A DNA stretch of 64,000 nt from Ixodes scapularis (taxonomy: Eukaryota; Arthropoda; Arachnida; Ixodida; Ixodidae): assembly GCF_016920785.2 (NCBI RefSeq), contig NW_024609880.1, positions 57,179,817-57,243,816 on the forward strand, in the 5' to 3' direction. This document shows, piece after piece, positions 1 to 10,929 of this stretch. Below the pieces are notes generated by a model, which ran no database searches, was not told the DNA's origin, and was given only the letters and a program-made list of their open reading frames with translations. How positions within the stretch are numbered: position 1 is the stretch's first letter; every line of letters starts with the position of its first letter. A program made the translations under genes and the position numbers.

Positions 1-575
1 GAAATGCAGCTTTTAAGGAGCAGATCGTTTAGGTTTGATTGAAAGACATTAAACAATCGTTTAATGTCTTGAAATCGTCTCGTGGACGTGGAAATCGACT
101 CGGTGCAACACACGTCGCTTGACATCAATTTCCCCGCCAAATTTAGCGATGAAATATGTTTTTTTCGTAGTCGTTCCGTGACGTCCGGTTTCGTGACGTC
201 CGGTCTTGTGACGTCAGTCTTTTTTTTCTACTAAAATAGGAGGGGAAACTGGCTGGGTGCATAGATCACCTGACGTCAATTTTGTCGCTAACTTTTTTGG
301 GGAAACTAAATGATTGTACGGATCACGCGTCGTCATGTCGAGTGACCTGGATACGTTTGGAAAGTGATTGATGTCACGTGACGTTCCAGTCACGTGACAT
401 CAGGTTTCCCGCCGAATAGAGCGGAGGGGAACTGTACAGGTGTATGGGGCTCGCGACAGGTCGTGTGACATCCAGTTTTCCGCTACATTTAGCGGGGAAA
501 CTGAACCGATGTCTAGGCCACGTAACGTTCAGTTTCCCGCGCTAAGTGTAGCGAGATATGCACGGACAAACAAAA
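1..575. repeat. Array of fold-back units, copy A (TTTCCCCGC / GCGGGGAAA)
   Basis: About eight degenerate units of roughly 60-70 bp. Each has a near-palindromic core made of TTTCCCCGC, then AAATTTAGC, then GGGGAAACTG. The units are separated by GTGACGTCA or CACGTGAC words. The array ends with AGCGAGATATGCACGGACA at about 551-569. The left edge may continue outside the window. A homologous, equally long array in the same orientation lies at 6188-6761. No coding potential is seen. Likely the body of a non-autonomous mobile element or a dispersed satellite. Confidence 0.7.
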
Positions 576-925
576 AATATTTGTGGACTTAAAATGCCAA
601 ATTTCGTAAAAAAAATTAAAAAATTAATATTTTTTAGATTGTTTTAAAAATGTTCTGTGGATAAACCTGTAAGAAGGAAAACATTTTTCGAGAATGCTTG
701 AGACGTGTCCCTATATGATTCTGTCATTTTGTCTGCAAAGAACTCCGTGTTTTTTGTTCGATGTTCGAGGAGAGAGTGAGTGCTGCTTAATTCTATTGCT
801 CGGGCCTCAGCTTCGTCCGGTGTTTCGCTCGCAAAAAGGGCGAATCCCGGTTCCCGCTCCAATGAGCTGGGAGGCTTGCGGTGGCCGCCGAGTTTGCCTT
901 TTACCGACGCGTCGGTGTATTATCT
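576..925. other. No recognisable feature
   Basis: AT-rich stretch (about 580-660) followed by mixed sequence. Only short overlapping reading frames are present. I see no promoter, RNA or repeat that can be supported. Confidence 0.5.
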
Positions 926-2173
926 GGCCGTTATACCTGAAACATGTAATGGGTTGCAATTACTAATTACCGAGCCTGAAATGTAATGAATTACTGTTAC
1001 GAATTACTTTCGGTCAAAAGTAAGGGATTACTTAACTCGATACGTTACAAATTACTTTCACGTTACTTTTCCCGTACACTTATCAAGAAAACAATCGAAA
1101 CAACATTGATGTTTTCAAAAATGTTTTCCAACACTACCTTCCAAGTCTAATCTCGCATAATGGCAGTCACTGTAAAAATAAAATATTGTATTTACAAGAA
1201 AGAGTGTAAGGTGAACTCCCTTCACCTGTAAGCTGACAAGACACCGAAAGCGGCAACGACCACCCGCCATCCCGCCATCCCGCTAGCTTACAGCGATCAG
1301 AAATGATCCCTGGAATTTTTCCGATAAAGCTAGCGGTGCGAATGCTCAGTAGCAGAGTCTACGTCGGCTAGGAGATTCGGAGGTAAGGAGCAGATCTACG
1401 AAAGCTCCTTTTTGTATAAAGCCTTTGAAGCGTAAGCGCAACGTCTCAAAGCTGCGTTCTCGTGCCTGTAGCTTTGACGCACTGTTAGCTTTGACATTTT
1501 TGAGGGCGATGTTGAGAGCGCATGCCCAGAACAAGCTCACATTGATGGCTCCTAAGACGGCAATCTGGATGGTGCCAAAGGCACGTTGCAGAATAACTGT
1601 GAAAGCTCGCCGTCAGCACACGCTCGGCAGTCGCGCACACAGCTAGGGCCGCCAGTGAATACTCCCTATCGGTGGCGAGGTGTTTCGGTGGCGCCCTTGT
1701 TTCTTATCGTGACGTCATTATCTCGCCAATAACAAGTTGGATGGTGTTGGTAATGAGCATGGTGGGAGCTTGAAATCATTGCGCTCCGAAACCAGCACCA
1801 TCAACATCGTCAAAATTGAAATTCTCACATTACTCCCATTTACATTAATTACTCTTATTTCTGCCGATGAGAAATCCTTTGCTGACGTCATAGTCAGCAT
1901 TCGGTCAATCCTGGAAGGTCGACCACGTCGCCTGCGGTACTGAAAAACGCATGGGTGCGAGCGCTCGCTTTGGTCGAGCGGTTGGTCCCAGACTGATATT
2001 GCTCCCGTTTCTGTATTTTATGTTCCTATTTTTCAAAAACTAACGAGTAATTAAAGTAATCCGTTACCAATATATTGTAACGGAATTACATTACAAATTA
2101 CGACCGCAGAAACGTAACGTGGCAATTAAAAAATTACTTGAAAAAGTAACGAATTGCAGGTCTGATATAGTAT
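926..2173. mobile_element. Non-autonomous element with TTAC-rich ends (element C)
   Basis: Both ends are dense in GTTAC/GTAAT words in opposite orientation (about 940-1075 and 2030-2165). The right end finishes ...GTTAC/GCAGGTCTG, matching the CAGACTTGTA-type termini of the better preserved elements at 46381-49625 and 52721-53908. The interior (about 1080-2030) has no recognisable transposase. I could not find a clean target duplication, so the exact edges are approximate. By analogy with its two relatives, which have 8-bp duplications, I place it with hAT-like non-autonomous elements. Confidence 0.5.
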
Positions 2174-2198
2174 ATCGTCGAGTAGGGATCGGTTCCCA

Positions 2199-2458
2199 TC
2201 AATTCGACTTCTGGAATGCGTTTGGCTGAATGTTCAATCTTCTGTGCTCGACATGAGCCAGGGGCCCGCACTTTTTCGGAATGGGGAAGATGATCTGATA
2301 CTTTCCTACGGTGACAAGAGCTTGAGAAACTTCTTCTATACTCCGTTTCACATTAAAGGAGGGGTGCCACGATTTTCGGACTTCGGTCAAATATTCGTGG
2401 AAGTTGCCCTCTGACACTTCTGAAGTAAAGAACAGAACACCGATTTCGTCTGCGTGTC
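2199..2458 (-). CDS. Possible last coding exon, unrecognised
   Basis: On the minus strand a pyrimidine-rich stretch ending in an AG acceptor (2460-2459) is followed by an open frame of about 86 codons to a TGA. The translation is balanced in composition, with words such as FTSEVSEGNFHEYLTEV and WHPSFNVKRSIEEVSQALV, rather than looking like low-complexity noise. I do not recognise a domain. No upstream exon can be tied to it within the window. It could be a host terminal exon, a retro-copied fragment or chance. Confidence 0.22.
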
Positions 2459-2545
2459 CTAGTTGTTGTGTAAAAAAACAAAAAAAGATAAATATTGGCA
2501 TTTCGGGCACCCCTTAACTCACTCCCAGTCTTCAGGGTCACACCT

Positions 2546-3576
2546 GGGCCCGTTTGCTCGAAGCACTAACCTCGGCTAAAGTTAGCCGCAGTACCTAGGA
2601 GAGGGATTTTGAGATCACGTGACTGGCTCGGGAGGGATGCGGGGAAAGATGGCGGTGCCCCAGTGAGTGAGCGCCGCTCGCTTTGGAACTAATATGTCGT
2701 TGTGGTTGCAATATCGGGCGCGTTAGTCAGCAACGAATGGTGCAGGAGGCTTTCGCTTTGCCTTACCTCGCTTAAACCACAAAGCATGGGCAATGACAAC
2801 GCCACAATTTTTAGATAGTATTTCGATTCTGGGCACTCCTAGGCCTAAATTAACGCGATAATTGTCGGCATAGCAACGTCTTTGGAAAGCGGATTTTTGA
2901 TAGCACGCAAAAGCAGACGGCGTCCCAACAGACCTTTTTTTCTAAATTATCCAAGCACCGAGGTGCATGCTACGACTGTAGTTGCATGCGTCGCACGTGC
3001 TGGCGTCTACAGTAGTAACAGTTCTAAAGCAAAAAGTATAAAACAAATGTTGCCTTGCACGAGCGTTCTTTAAAGCCTTATTATGATTTTTTATTCTAAA
3101 TCTTTTATAAGAGGAAGGCCAGCCCGCGTGGACCGTAGAATAACACTTCCAGCGTTCTCCTCGCCATGCTTGGATAATTTAGAAAAAAGTCTGTCGGGAC
3201 GCTGTCTGCTTTTGCGTGCTATCAACACACCGCTTTCCAAAGACGTTGCCATGCCGACAATTATCGCGTTCATTTAGGCTTAGGAATGCCCAGAATCGAA
3301 AGACTATCTAAAAAATGCGGCGATGCCATTGCCCATGCTTTGCGGTTTAAGTGAGGTAAGGCAAAGCGAAAGCCTCCTGCAGCGTTCATTACTCACTAAC
3401 GCGCCCGATATCGCAGTTACAACGGCATATTAGTTTCAAAGCGATCGGCGCTCACTCACTGGGGCACCGCCATGTTTCCCCGCATCCCTACCGAGCCAGT
3501 CACGTGATCTCAAAATCCCTCTCCTAGGTACTGCGGCTAACTTTAGCCGCGGTTAGCGCTTCGAGCAAACGGGCCC
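2546..3576. mobile_element. Fold-back element with 410-bp inverted arms
   Basis: The left arm (2546-2957) and right arm (3167-3576) are reverse complements at about 90% or better by eye, including GGGCCCGTTTGCTCGAAGC at both outer ends and TAAATTATCCAAGCA at the inner ends. The loop of about 209 bp (2958-3166) holds no gene. The palindrome GGCTAAAGTTAGCC lies just inside each end, and a GATCACGTGAC word is also present. No transposase is encoded. The flanks show no clear target duplication. Open frames inside (for example 2882-3073) are by-products of the arms. Confidence 0.85.
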
Positions 3577-6187
3577 TGGTCCCCCTCCTAGTGACGGAAT
3601 TTGGGGTGCCGTGTAGCTTCCCGTGTGCTCTCTCGGAGGACGCTTCCTCTCCCTCTCTCCGCCAACATTATATAGCGGCCGTTATGCTGCGGCTTAGAGC
3701 CAAGCGAGGTGACGTAATCATTTCGCCGTAGTTCCTTCGGGTGCCACTGGCGGCTGCAGGTGGGGGAAAACGCTCGACTTTTTCTTTGCGATTATGCTGC
3801 TTAATCGCGACATTTTGTAATGAATGAGATGTTTCCTCTACCCTGCGGGTCACGATAAACAACGTAGAAATGACGAGATGCAAACTCTTTAAATTTTAGA
3901 ATCATTGAACTTCGCCCCCCCCCCCTCCCCCCCCTTTAGGCACAGATCGTTGCCAACCTTACGATTGTAAGGAGCCAATCAAAAATCGGCAACGTCTTTG
4001 AGCGTTTGCCCTGTCGCCCAATAAACCAATCGTGCGCAGTGATTGCGACGTGATTTTGCGTATTTCTTTTTTTTTTTCTTTCTTCTTTCTGTGCGGCGTG
4101 TAAAAGGAGGCTCTGGAAACTCGGAAGAGGAATAACTCTGCGAAATTCCTCGAGTTTGAGACATGTCAATGGTAGTCTTGTGTAACGCATCGGCGAGAGC
4201 CGTCGAGAAGCGCTTCCAGTTTCTTCCAGTTTGAATGCGTTGAGTTTCTGCGAGAATCCTTCGGCTCATTGCAACGAACAGTCGGCGTTGCTCTCATAGA
4301 TGGCGCCACTGTGTTTAAAAAAAAGGGCGTGTGAGCTGCTTCCAGTTTTGCGACCTCTTACCAGCTGGTTATGTCAAATTTCTCCCATTTTTTTTTTATA
4401 GAGGCATAATAAATACACCCGTTAATTGAAAAAAAAAAAGAACGATGCGAGGAAGTAAGAAATAACACAAAAAACTGCAATTTACACTTTGAAATTTTAG
4501 GGTGCAAACGGGAATTACTTGCTTGTCTGTGAGACAAAGAAGATGAGAACCTGGATTATTCCGTGAGTGGATTTGGGGGGTTAAAGTTGTCAGGTATGTC
4601 ATTCCTTATATTCTACGGGTCGTTTTTTGCGCGATTCTCATTAATGACTTAAAATATTTCTGCGGTAAAACTTTATATGTTTTATTTGGAGATTGAAAGG
4701 TTCGTGAATTAAGAGCATCGCTTTTGTAACTATTCTTTCACCGGAACTTCTTTCTTACTGTCAGTATGGTAATATTTTCGATTTTAATTGAAACTTACTG
4801 CCGCAGCTCTCTTTACATGTTTTATTTAAAAGAAGTTTGCAATGAAACGAGAAATACGAACTAAAAAAAAACTTTAAGACATTACACCCGCAATAAAATT
4901 AAAAAAAAAAAAATTCCGATAAACTCACACCAGTTTCGAGCTATTACCTATTGATTCAAGCAAGGCGGCTGAAGGTCTGATCGGATAATTATCTTGTCTC
5001 TTCGCTGACGCAGCTCAAGAAAAAAAAAAAAAAAAAGACTAATCTGCGATAAAAGAGGTGCCAAGGTGCCATAAGAACACACGAAGGAAAAACCGTTACG
5101 CAAATACGCTACGCTAGCGCTTTCGGAGGCCATGCGAGCGAGCGGGAAAAAAGCTCTCACCGAAACTGTCCCCGTGAAACTAAATAAGCGTGTACGCCAG
5201 AACTCGGACCTCTTCTTTCGATGCTAAACACGAAAAGCGTTCATCCGTGTATAAGGTGTGTGTACAGAAAGCGAGTAAACTCTAGGTTCAGTCTGAGAGC
5301 TTTTCACGAACAAGGTGTGGGCAAATGGTCGCAAGGCGTTGTCCGGACAGAATGAAAAAAAAGTACTAGCGGGTCTTGGACACCGGGGGCGGTCTAGTAC
5401 GAAGGGAACCGTTCGTTCGATGGTGATTTCACCCAAACCCGAGTTTAGTGCGGGCCTTCTTATGCAGGCAGCGGACAAAAAGAAAGTAATGTCGCTTCTA
5501 CGAAAAGGCAAGCCGAATTCCCAAGCTTAGCGCCTACGCTAGAACAGGATCTGCCGGGAAAAGCCTGTTTGGCCGTCTGGGGTTTTCGACGAACGGGTCG
5601 CGGCTCCCTGCAGAGAGTTTCTGATGCGTGGAGTTTTTAACGTGGGAGAGCTGCCCACCTGAGATACAGCGGATTTGTGTAAGCGGATTCTGACTTGCCT
5701 TGAGTTGGCTAGAACCTCCCGGGATTGCTCGTGGGGTCTCTCGGTGAACTTGAGCGTGGGTTCGAGCGCTCGTCATTATTTTGCCTGCAAGCCCCTTCGT
5801 ATGCTGCTTCCGTGAACGACTTGATCGTAGTTCTTGTTGGGCCAATTAGAAATAACTGACTGTGCGAGCGACGTTTTTCAATTTTTTGTTTTGTTATTCG
5901 TGGGTATCTGGTGTATATATTTTGTTTGTTTTATTTCCTCTCGGTCGCGCAAGTTAAGCTCTCTCCGGATCGATTTGGTGAACTGTATGGCTACTTTAGC
6001 CCTCCCGGCTATACTGTTGGAGGGGCGGCGCATAACAAAATTATTGCCTTATTGTAAAATTTTTGATGTGCGTATAGAATGCCTTAAATCCGATTTAATT
6101 TCTGCGCATATAACAACGAAGATGCGGTTTCCAGTAATACTACGTAAAATTTGTAGCGACCATTATCGCCGATGTCCTTTAATGCAT
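3577..6187. other. No gene recognised; poly-C tract and A-rich tracts
   Basis: This stretch contains a poly-C tract interrupted by one T (about 3906-3935), several poly-A/poly-T runs (4066-4080, 4428-4438, 4902-4912, 5019-5035) and short frames in all six readings. The longest frames (for example 5534-5845 minus, 5834-6217 plus) give compositions with no domain signal. I see no RNA gene or transposon end. Confidence 0.5.
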
Positions 6188-6761
6188 GAAATGCACTCTT
6201 TAAGAAGCGATCGTTGAAATGTTTAGAAGACAGTCCTTTCGAGAAGTGAAGAGCCTACATTTTATAAATTTCCCCGCAAAATTTAACGTAGAAGCTCATT
6301 TGGTGCATAAAATCACGTGACGTGAAGTTTCCTTCTAAATTTAATAAAAAAACGGACGTTGCAAATTTGGCAGGGGATATTCAATTGACGCATAGGTCCT
6401 GCGACGCCAGGTCAGGTTACGTCGAATCGCCTGCTAAGTTTAACGGGGAAATGGACGGTGAAAAGGTCACGTGACCTTCATTTCCCCGCCAGATATAGCG
6501 GAGAAACTGAATCGGCGTACAGGCCCCGTGACGCCAGGTCATGCAGCGTCAATTTCCACCTAAATCTAGCGGGAAAACTGATCTGGTGTATGGGTCACGT
6601 GATACCTCTTTTACAACAAAATTGATTGGGAAAACTGGATTAGTGTTTAGGCCACGTGATGCTAATTTTCTCTATTTGAATTGGTGTATATGGCAGGTGA
6701 CGCTTGGTTGCGTAGCGTAATATTCCCTGCTCAATTTAGCGAGATACGTACGGACAGACAC
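6188..6761. repeat. Array of fold-back units, copy B
   Basis: Homologous to 1-575 in the same orientation. It starts GAAATGCA-CTTTAAG like copy A and ends AGCGAGATACGTACGGACA (6739-6757) like copy A. Between these lie the same TTTCCCCGC..TAGCGGGGAAACTG units and CACGTGAC words. Length and both termini agree with copy A, so the 575-bp block behaves as one mobile or dispersed unit rather than as accidental similarity. Confidence 0.7.
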
Positions 6762-7310
6762 AATTTTGGATTGGGAAAAAAGGGGGGGGGGGGAAGGTCC
6801 GTTAAGAAGCATTTCACGCTTTAAATCACCGAGACCTCCACAATAATGGTTCCGGTTCCTAAATCTAGAGGCAAACATACTTGCAGAAGCTCAATCTCGG
6901 CTACCTGCTCTATATACTAACATACACTTACAAACATGGGGCTGCCGTGACAGAAGTACCTCCTACACCACCATTTAGCCGCACCCACGCGGTGGGGGTC
7001 GATCCGCATTCGATAGGTGTTTGGGAACGCGATTGCGTCACGATTTCGGAGATACGCAGCGCCAGACTTCGTCTTTCCGGCGTGCTATGGCACTCCGATG
7101 TACCGCGCGTGAAAGAATGCCAATAGACCAACGCGCTGTTTACAAGCAAGACCGGCTTTGTCAGTCACTAGCCGCGTGTGCATAAATGCGACTTAGTAGC
7201 ATCGAATCCAGTTGTCGCATTCATTGCGGTCATGTAAACGGCAGAATGCTCTCGGGACGCGCTTCGCATTCAGGTCGCAAGACGGAGACGGATCAAGACG
7301 GCGAATGCGC

Positions 7311-7378
7311 ATTTACATAAATGCGGATCAATCCCCACGCGGTGGGGATTGATCCGCATTCATTCAGGTTTATGTAAA
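7311..7378. repeat. Palindrome around CGCGG
   Basis: TTTACATAA-ATGCGGATC... forms an inverted repeat centred on about 7340. The inner arms of 18 bp (AATGCGGATCAATCCCCA and its complement) are perfect, and the outer TTTACATAA/TTATGTAAA words also pair. A related CACGCGGTGGGGGTCGATCC word occurs at about 6987. The repeat belongs to a patch (about 6985-7400) rich in ATGTAAACGG and GCATTCG words that also recur at the ends of the next element. Confidence 0.7.
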
Positions 7379-8165
7379 CGGAGGTCGCATCGCATTTTGA
7401 GGCGGGGAGGATTATGGGAAGGTGCTCGCTGCGAGAGTGAGTGAACAGCTTCGAACGTGGCGGCGGCCATCCTTGTCGGCCGTGGCAGAGAACGGTCTCG
7501 TGTGGTCACCCGCAGTTTTCTCCCGGGAATAAACGAGAGCTTTTATTGGCATCGTAAATGAGCGGAATATAGCTGAACTGCTCGGAGAAGTTGTCCCCCG
7601 TTCAAGCTTTGCGAAGTACCACCTACACATCCAAAGGAATCCCCAGAGGCTCCTTTGGATGTGCCGAAAAAAAAAACGATGCGGGGAAGCACGAACGACA
7701 CTGCGAGCACCGAGCACTGCATGGTACCGCAGAACGAGCAGCTCCTACCTCGGTGCCGTGTTTTCTTGCGTCGGAGCCTTTCGGCCTCGGGGTCCGGTCG
7801 TGGTAGGTGAGGTTTGGAGAGACGAAGCGCTGTGGCTTTCTCAGGGCGGCTGGAAACGATCTCCCTCGCAAGGGCGTGCGGACGCACGTCGCCTCTGGTT
7901 CAGAGTGGCCCGGCGGCCCGGCCCGGAGCCCACAACTCTTGGGGTTTGATGTTTCTTCCGTCTCATAACTTAATTCTTGCACAGCATCGAAGACAGCGGA
8001 CACGATTTTTACGCTCGTCGAAACCGTCCAAGGGATTCTACGTGCGAAGCACCAGAAAACGTGGTCACGTGGTGCGGCTGGTGCCGGAAACGCAGCTTTA
8101 ACTGTGAACTTTGGCACGGCGTAGCGCCGTCTTCCCGTAGGGCTTGGTGCGCATTCATGTAAACG

Positions 8166-9022
8166 GGATGAGGACGATTCGTCACATGCGCACTCGTCCC
8201 AGGACGATTGGTCACAGGACGATTCGTCATATAGGAACATTCGTTACAGGATGACTCGTCATGCGGGCAACTGGTCACACCGATCGAGTCTGCCCACATT
8301 CCCTGATGAGGAGTTTCACGATTTTCTACTGTCACATAAACCAATGGCTAGAAAAACTAATCTCAAATACTCATCCGCCTTTCCTCTCATTATATTATGG
8401 GTCTTCAGCAGGTTGATCTCACTTGCTGCCTTGAACGAGTAATAATCCAACTGGCAGCCAAATCAGTAGTTTTGCCTTGCATACACCTATTTGACAAAAC
8501 CAATAAGCATCGGAATTCTTTCTGCTGAATGTGTACGAGTACCCTTAGTGCAGCATCAGGGCTCTACCTCTCTCTGTTGCGATCACCTCTATCCTGTTGA
8601 ATGTAGTCTCAGTTCAAAAATAGTCACTCTTACATGACCACCGCATTCACCATTCCGGACGGACCCAATAGCTAAAACGTCTGTTATAAATTATTTGACT
8701 TTGAGAAGTGAAAGACATGCTAAGATAAGAGGCGACCCACTTTGTCATGCCGAACCAACATTCAATGTTCGGGACCGAACGAGAAGCTGAAATGTTTGTT
8801 ACAAATTCTTCGCCTTTCAGAAGCCAAAGACGTACTAAAATATGAGGTTAGCCACTTTGTCCGCCCGAACCAAACTGAACAATACATTTTTTGGGGGACG
8901 AACTGTTGTGGGACCGGTTGGCCGCGTGACGAGTCATCCTATGACGAATGTTCCTGTGTGACGAATCGTCCTGTGACCAATCGTCCTGTGACGAGTGTGC
9001 ATGTGACGAATGGACCGTATCC
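8166..9022. mobile_element. Fold-back element with sub-repeated arms
   Basis: The left arm (8166-8283) and right arm (8908-9022) are reverse complements, about 115 bp each. Within each arm a word of about 14 bp, AGGACGATTGGTCAC and variants, is repeated several times. ATGTAAACG lies at both outer edges (8157, 9034). The interior (8284-8907) has no recognised gene. Similar ATGTAAACGG words at 7230, 7370 and 9092, and GATAGG/GGGAAC words at about 7010 and 9110, suggest it is nested in a larger unit spanning about 6985-9150. Confidence 0.7.
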
Positions 9023-9149
9023 CCATGTAAACGTTGCCGCGTCGACTTCATTATAAGGACTATTGGAGTCGATGCGATGAGGTCGCACTCATGTAAACCC
9101 GGCTACCGAATGTTCCCAAAGCATCGTATTCGATAGCGTCCGCTGTGAC

Positions 9150-10640
9150 TGTTTTATTTGCTATTTGATCGGCCATATTGGCGCCGATACATATACGGTG
9201 TAAGGGGTTTTAGGAATGCCAATTCCCGTTTCCAAAGCGGACGCGCCGAGAGTAGTGTTGCCAGATAGTTGCACTAACAAACCTCCAAATGGCTACCGTA
9301 AATAGCCCGAATATAGCTAAAGCGGTAGAAAAGAAATAGCCAAAATGGCCCAAAACCAGAGCAGTCATTGTTTATGGCTCTCTATCCGGGATTTCCCAAC
9401 ACTCATGCCCATATGGTTACTTTACTTTCATTCCTTATACCTTCTGTAATCAAAGTATCGCTTTTCGCTTTTGTATTCAGATTCTCCGGATTAAAATTGA
9501 TGACGGATTCGCCGTTTGTATTGAAAAAAGGCAGTGCTCCTGCGATTACCCAGATCGGCATTTAGCGGACTGAGTACAGGTTCGAACGCCGCATTTTACG
9601 TGAGCCGTACCAGTGATACTCCGACGTAATCTCAGATATGTTCGACTACAATTTCCCTCAGTTGAAGGATCCATTTTTGTGAAGCCAAGAAAACATTATC
9701 GCACAAACAGGCAATTCAAATGTATAGGACACGCAGATCAGTCGGACGACTAGGCGGTTTGAATCCTAAACTTGACAGTACAAACTCAAAACAGGGATGA
9801 CGAAAACAGAAAAAAAAAAAGGACGGTGGTGGCAGTTGGCCAATGAATCATCGATATACTGCCACTAAAACGCACTGCGGCAAACACACACATCTGCGGG
9901 GGTTCCTTTCTATTTTTTTTGTCTCTTGAATTCAAGGAGCGAATTATGGGACGAAAAACTGACGAATTTTGTCCGACGGCACCCTCACTTTGCGCGGGAC
10001 GTAGCAGCCACTGTGCGTCTCCACGCGCAGAGCAAAAGCCGCCGAGCAAAATTCGCCAATTTTTCGCAGCATATTCGCTTCGTGGAGTCAAACCAGAGCT
10101 TCTACTTGTGGGTTTATGGTTCGAACTGCCAGTCGAATCGTTCTGCATGCGTGACTTTCAGAAACTGTATGTTTAAGAAGATTTGGTTTCGCAATCTCTT
10201 CAAGGTTTCCCAGCAAATCTGAACTTCAAGAATTTTTACCGACCGAGATGGACTCAGTACGTTTTCTGCCGCTGGCAAACAATAGTTGGAAATGGCCCCA
10301 AAGTAGCCGCATGGTCAACCACCAAATTTTGACGCCAACTTTGACTATACATTGCGCAACCTGGCAACTACGCGGCCGCGAATTATCACCGAACTCGCCC
10401 AGATCGGGACACGGTACCCGAAATCACCGGTGAGACATAGTTGCATATAAACATTATTAATTGTGCCGCAAAACTTCCGTTTCCGTTTGTTTTTACGCAA
10501 AAAAAAAAACAAAAAAAAAACAGGCTTTCTAAATGCTCATGGTGACTACAGTAGAAAAAAAAACAAAAAGCTTGAGCCGCTACCTTGGCGCCTCGAGCGT
10601 GGGAGTTTCGGTGCTCTGGAAACATTCAGTGAGTAGCCCA
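9150..10640. other. No gene recognised
   Basis: Mixed sequence. The frames at about 9786-10148 (minus) and 9919-10222 (plus) overlap one another and show no domain. A-rich runs lie at 9811 and 10500-10522. I see no splice-bounded coding block. Confidence 0.45.
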
Positions 10641-10656
10641 CGCCAGGTGTGGGCAC

Positions 10657-10720
10657 TGCGCATGCGCCGTGCCGACAGCAGCGTAACCGCAGCGGCGTGG
10701 AGCGTTGGGGTATATATAGA
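10657..10720 (+). promoter_or_regulatory. Possible core promoter: NRF-1-type site plus TATA box
   Basis: TGCGCATGCGCC (10657-10668) matches the palindromic NRF-1-type consensus. A TATA-like TATATATAG (10711-10719) follows about 43 bp later on the plus strand, at the edge of a GC-rich patch (10560-10710). No convincing coding exon follows within the next few hundred bases. If real, the promoter could serve a distant exon or a mobile element. Motif chance occurrence cannot be excluded. Confidence 0.3.
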
Positions 10721-10929
10721 TAGAAGGATCGCTTCATGTTTGTCCAGCATTTGGCAATTTCAGAACGCAAAGAAAGCAGGACGATAACAGAAAAGGGTAC
10801 GCGCCAGCCTCGGGACGTGTTCGCTCTTTTCTGTTTGTATTCTGATCTCGCGGGGGTTAAGAGAGAAGGATTTGAGCCCCCTCCAAAGGTGCACAGATCG
10901 AATGAGTCGGCCCAAGAGTAGATCGAAAC

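Noticed and set aside
1..6761. Direct 575-bp repeats as LTRs of a retrovirus-like element
   Set aside because: No gag-pol relics, primer-binding site or polypurine tract can be seen between them, and the repeats are themselves arrays of short units.
7623..8240. 205-codon minus-strand frame
   Set aside because: It runs through the sub-repeated arm of the fold-back element and unrelated sequence. There is no domain, and competing frames exist on the other strand.
9567..9590. GGTTCGAACGCC as a tRNA B box
   Set aside because: No A box or clover-leaf-compatible upstream sequence could be found at the right distance.
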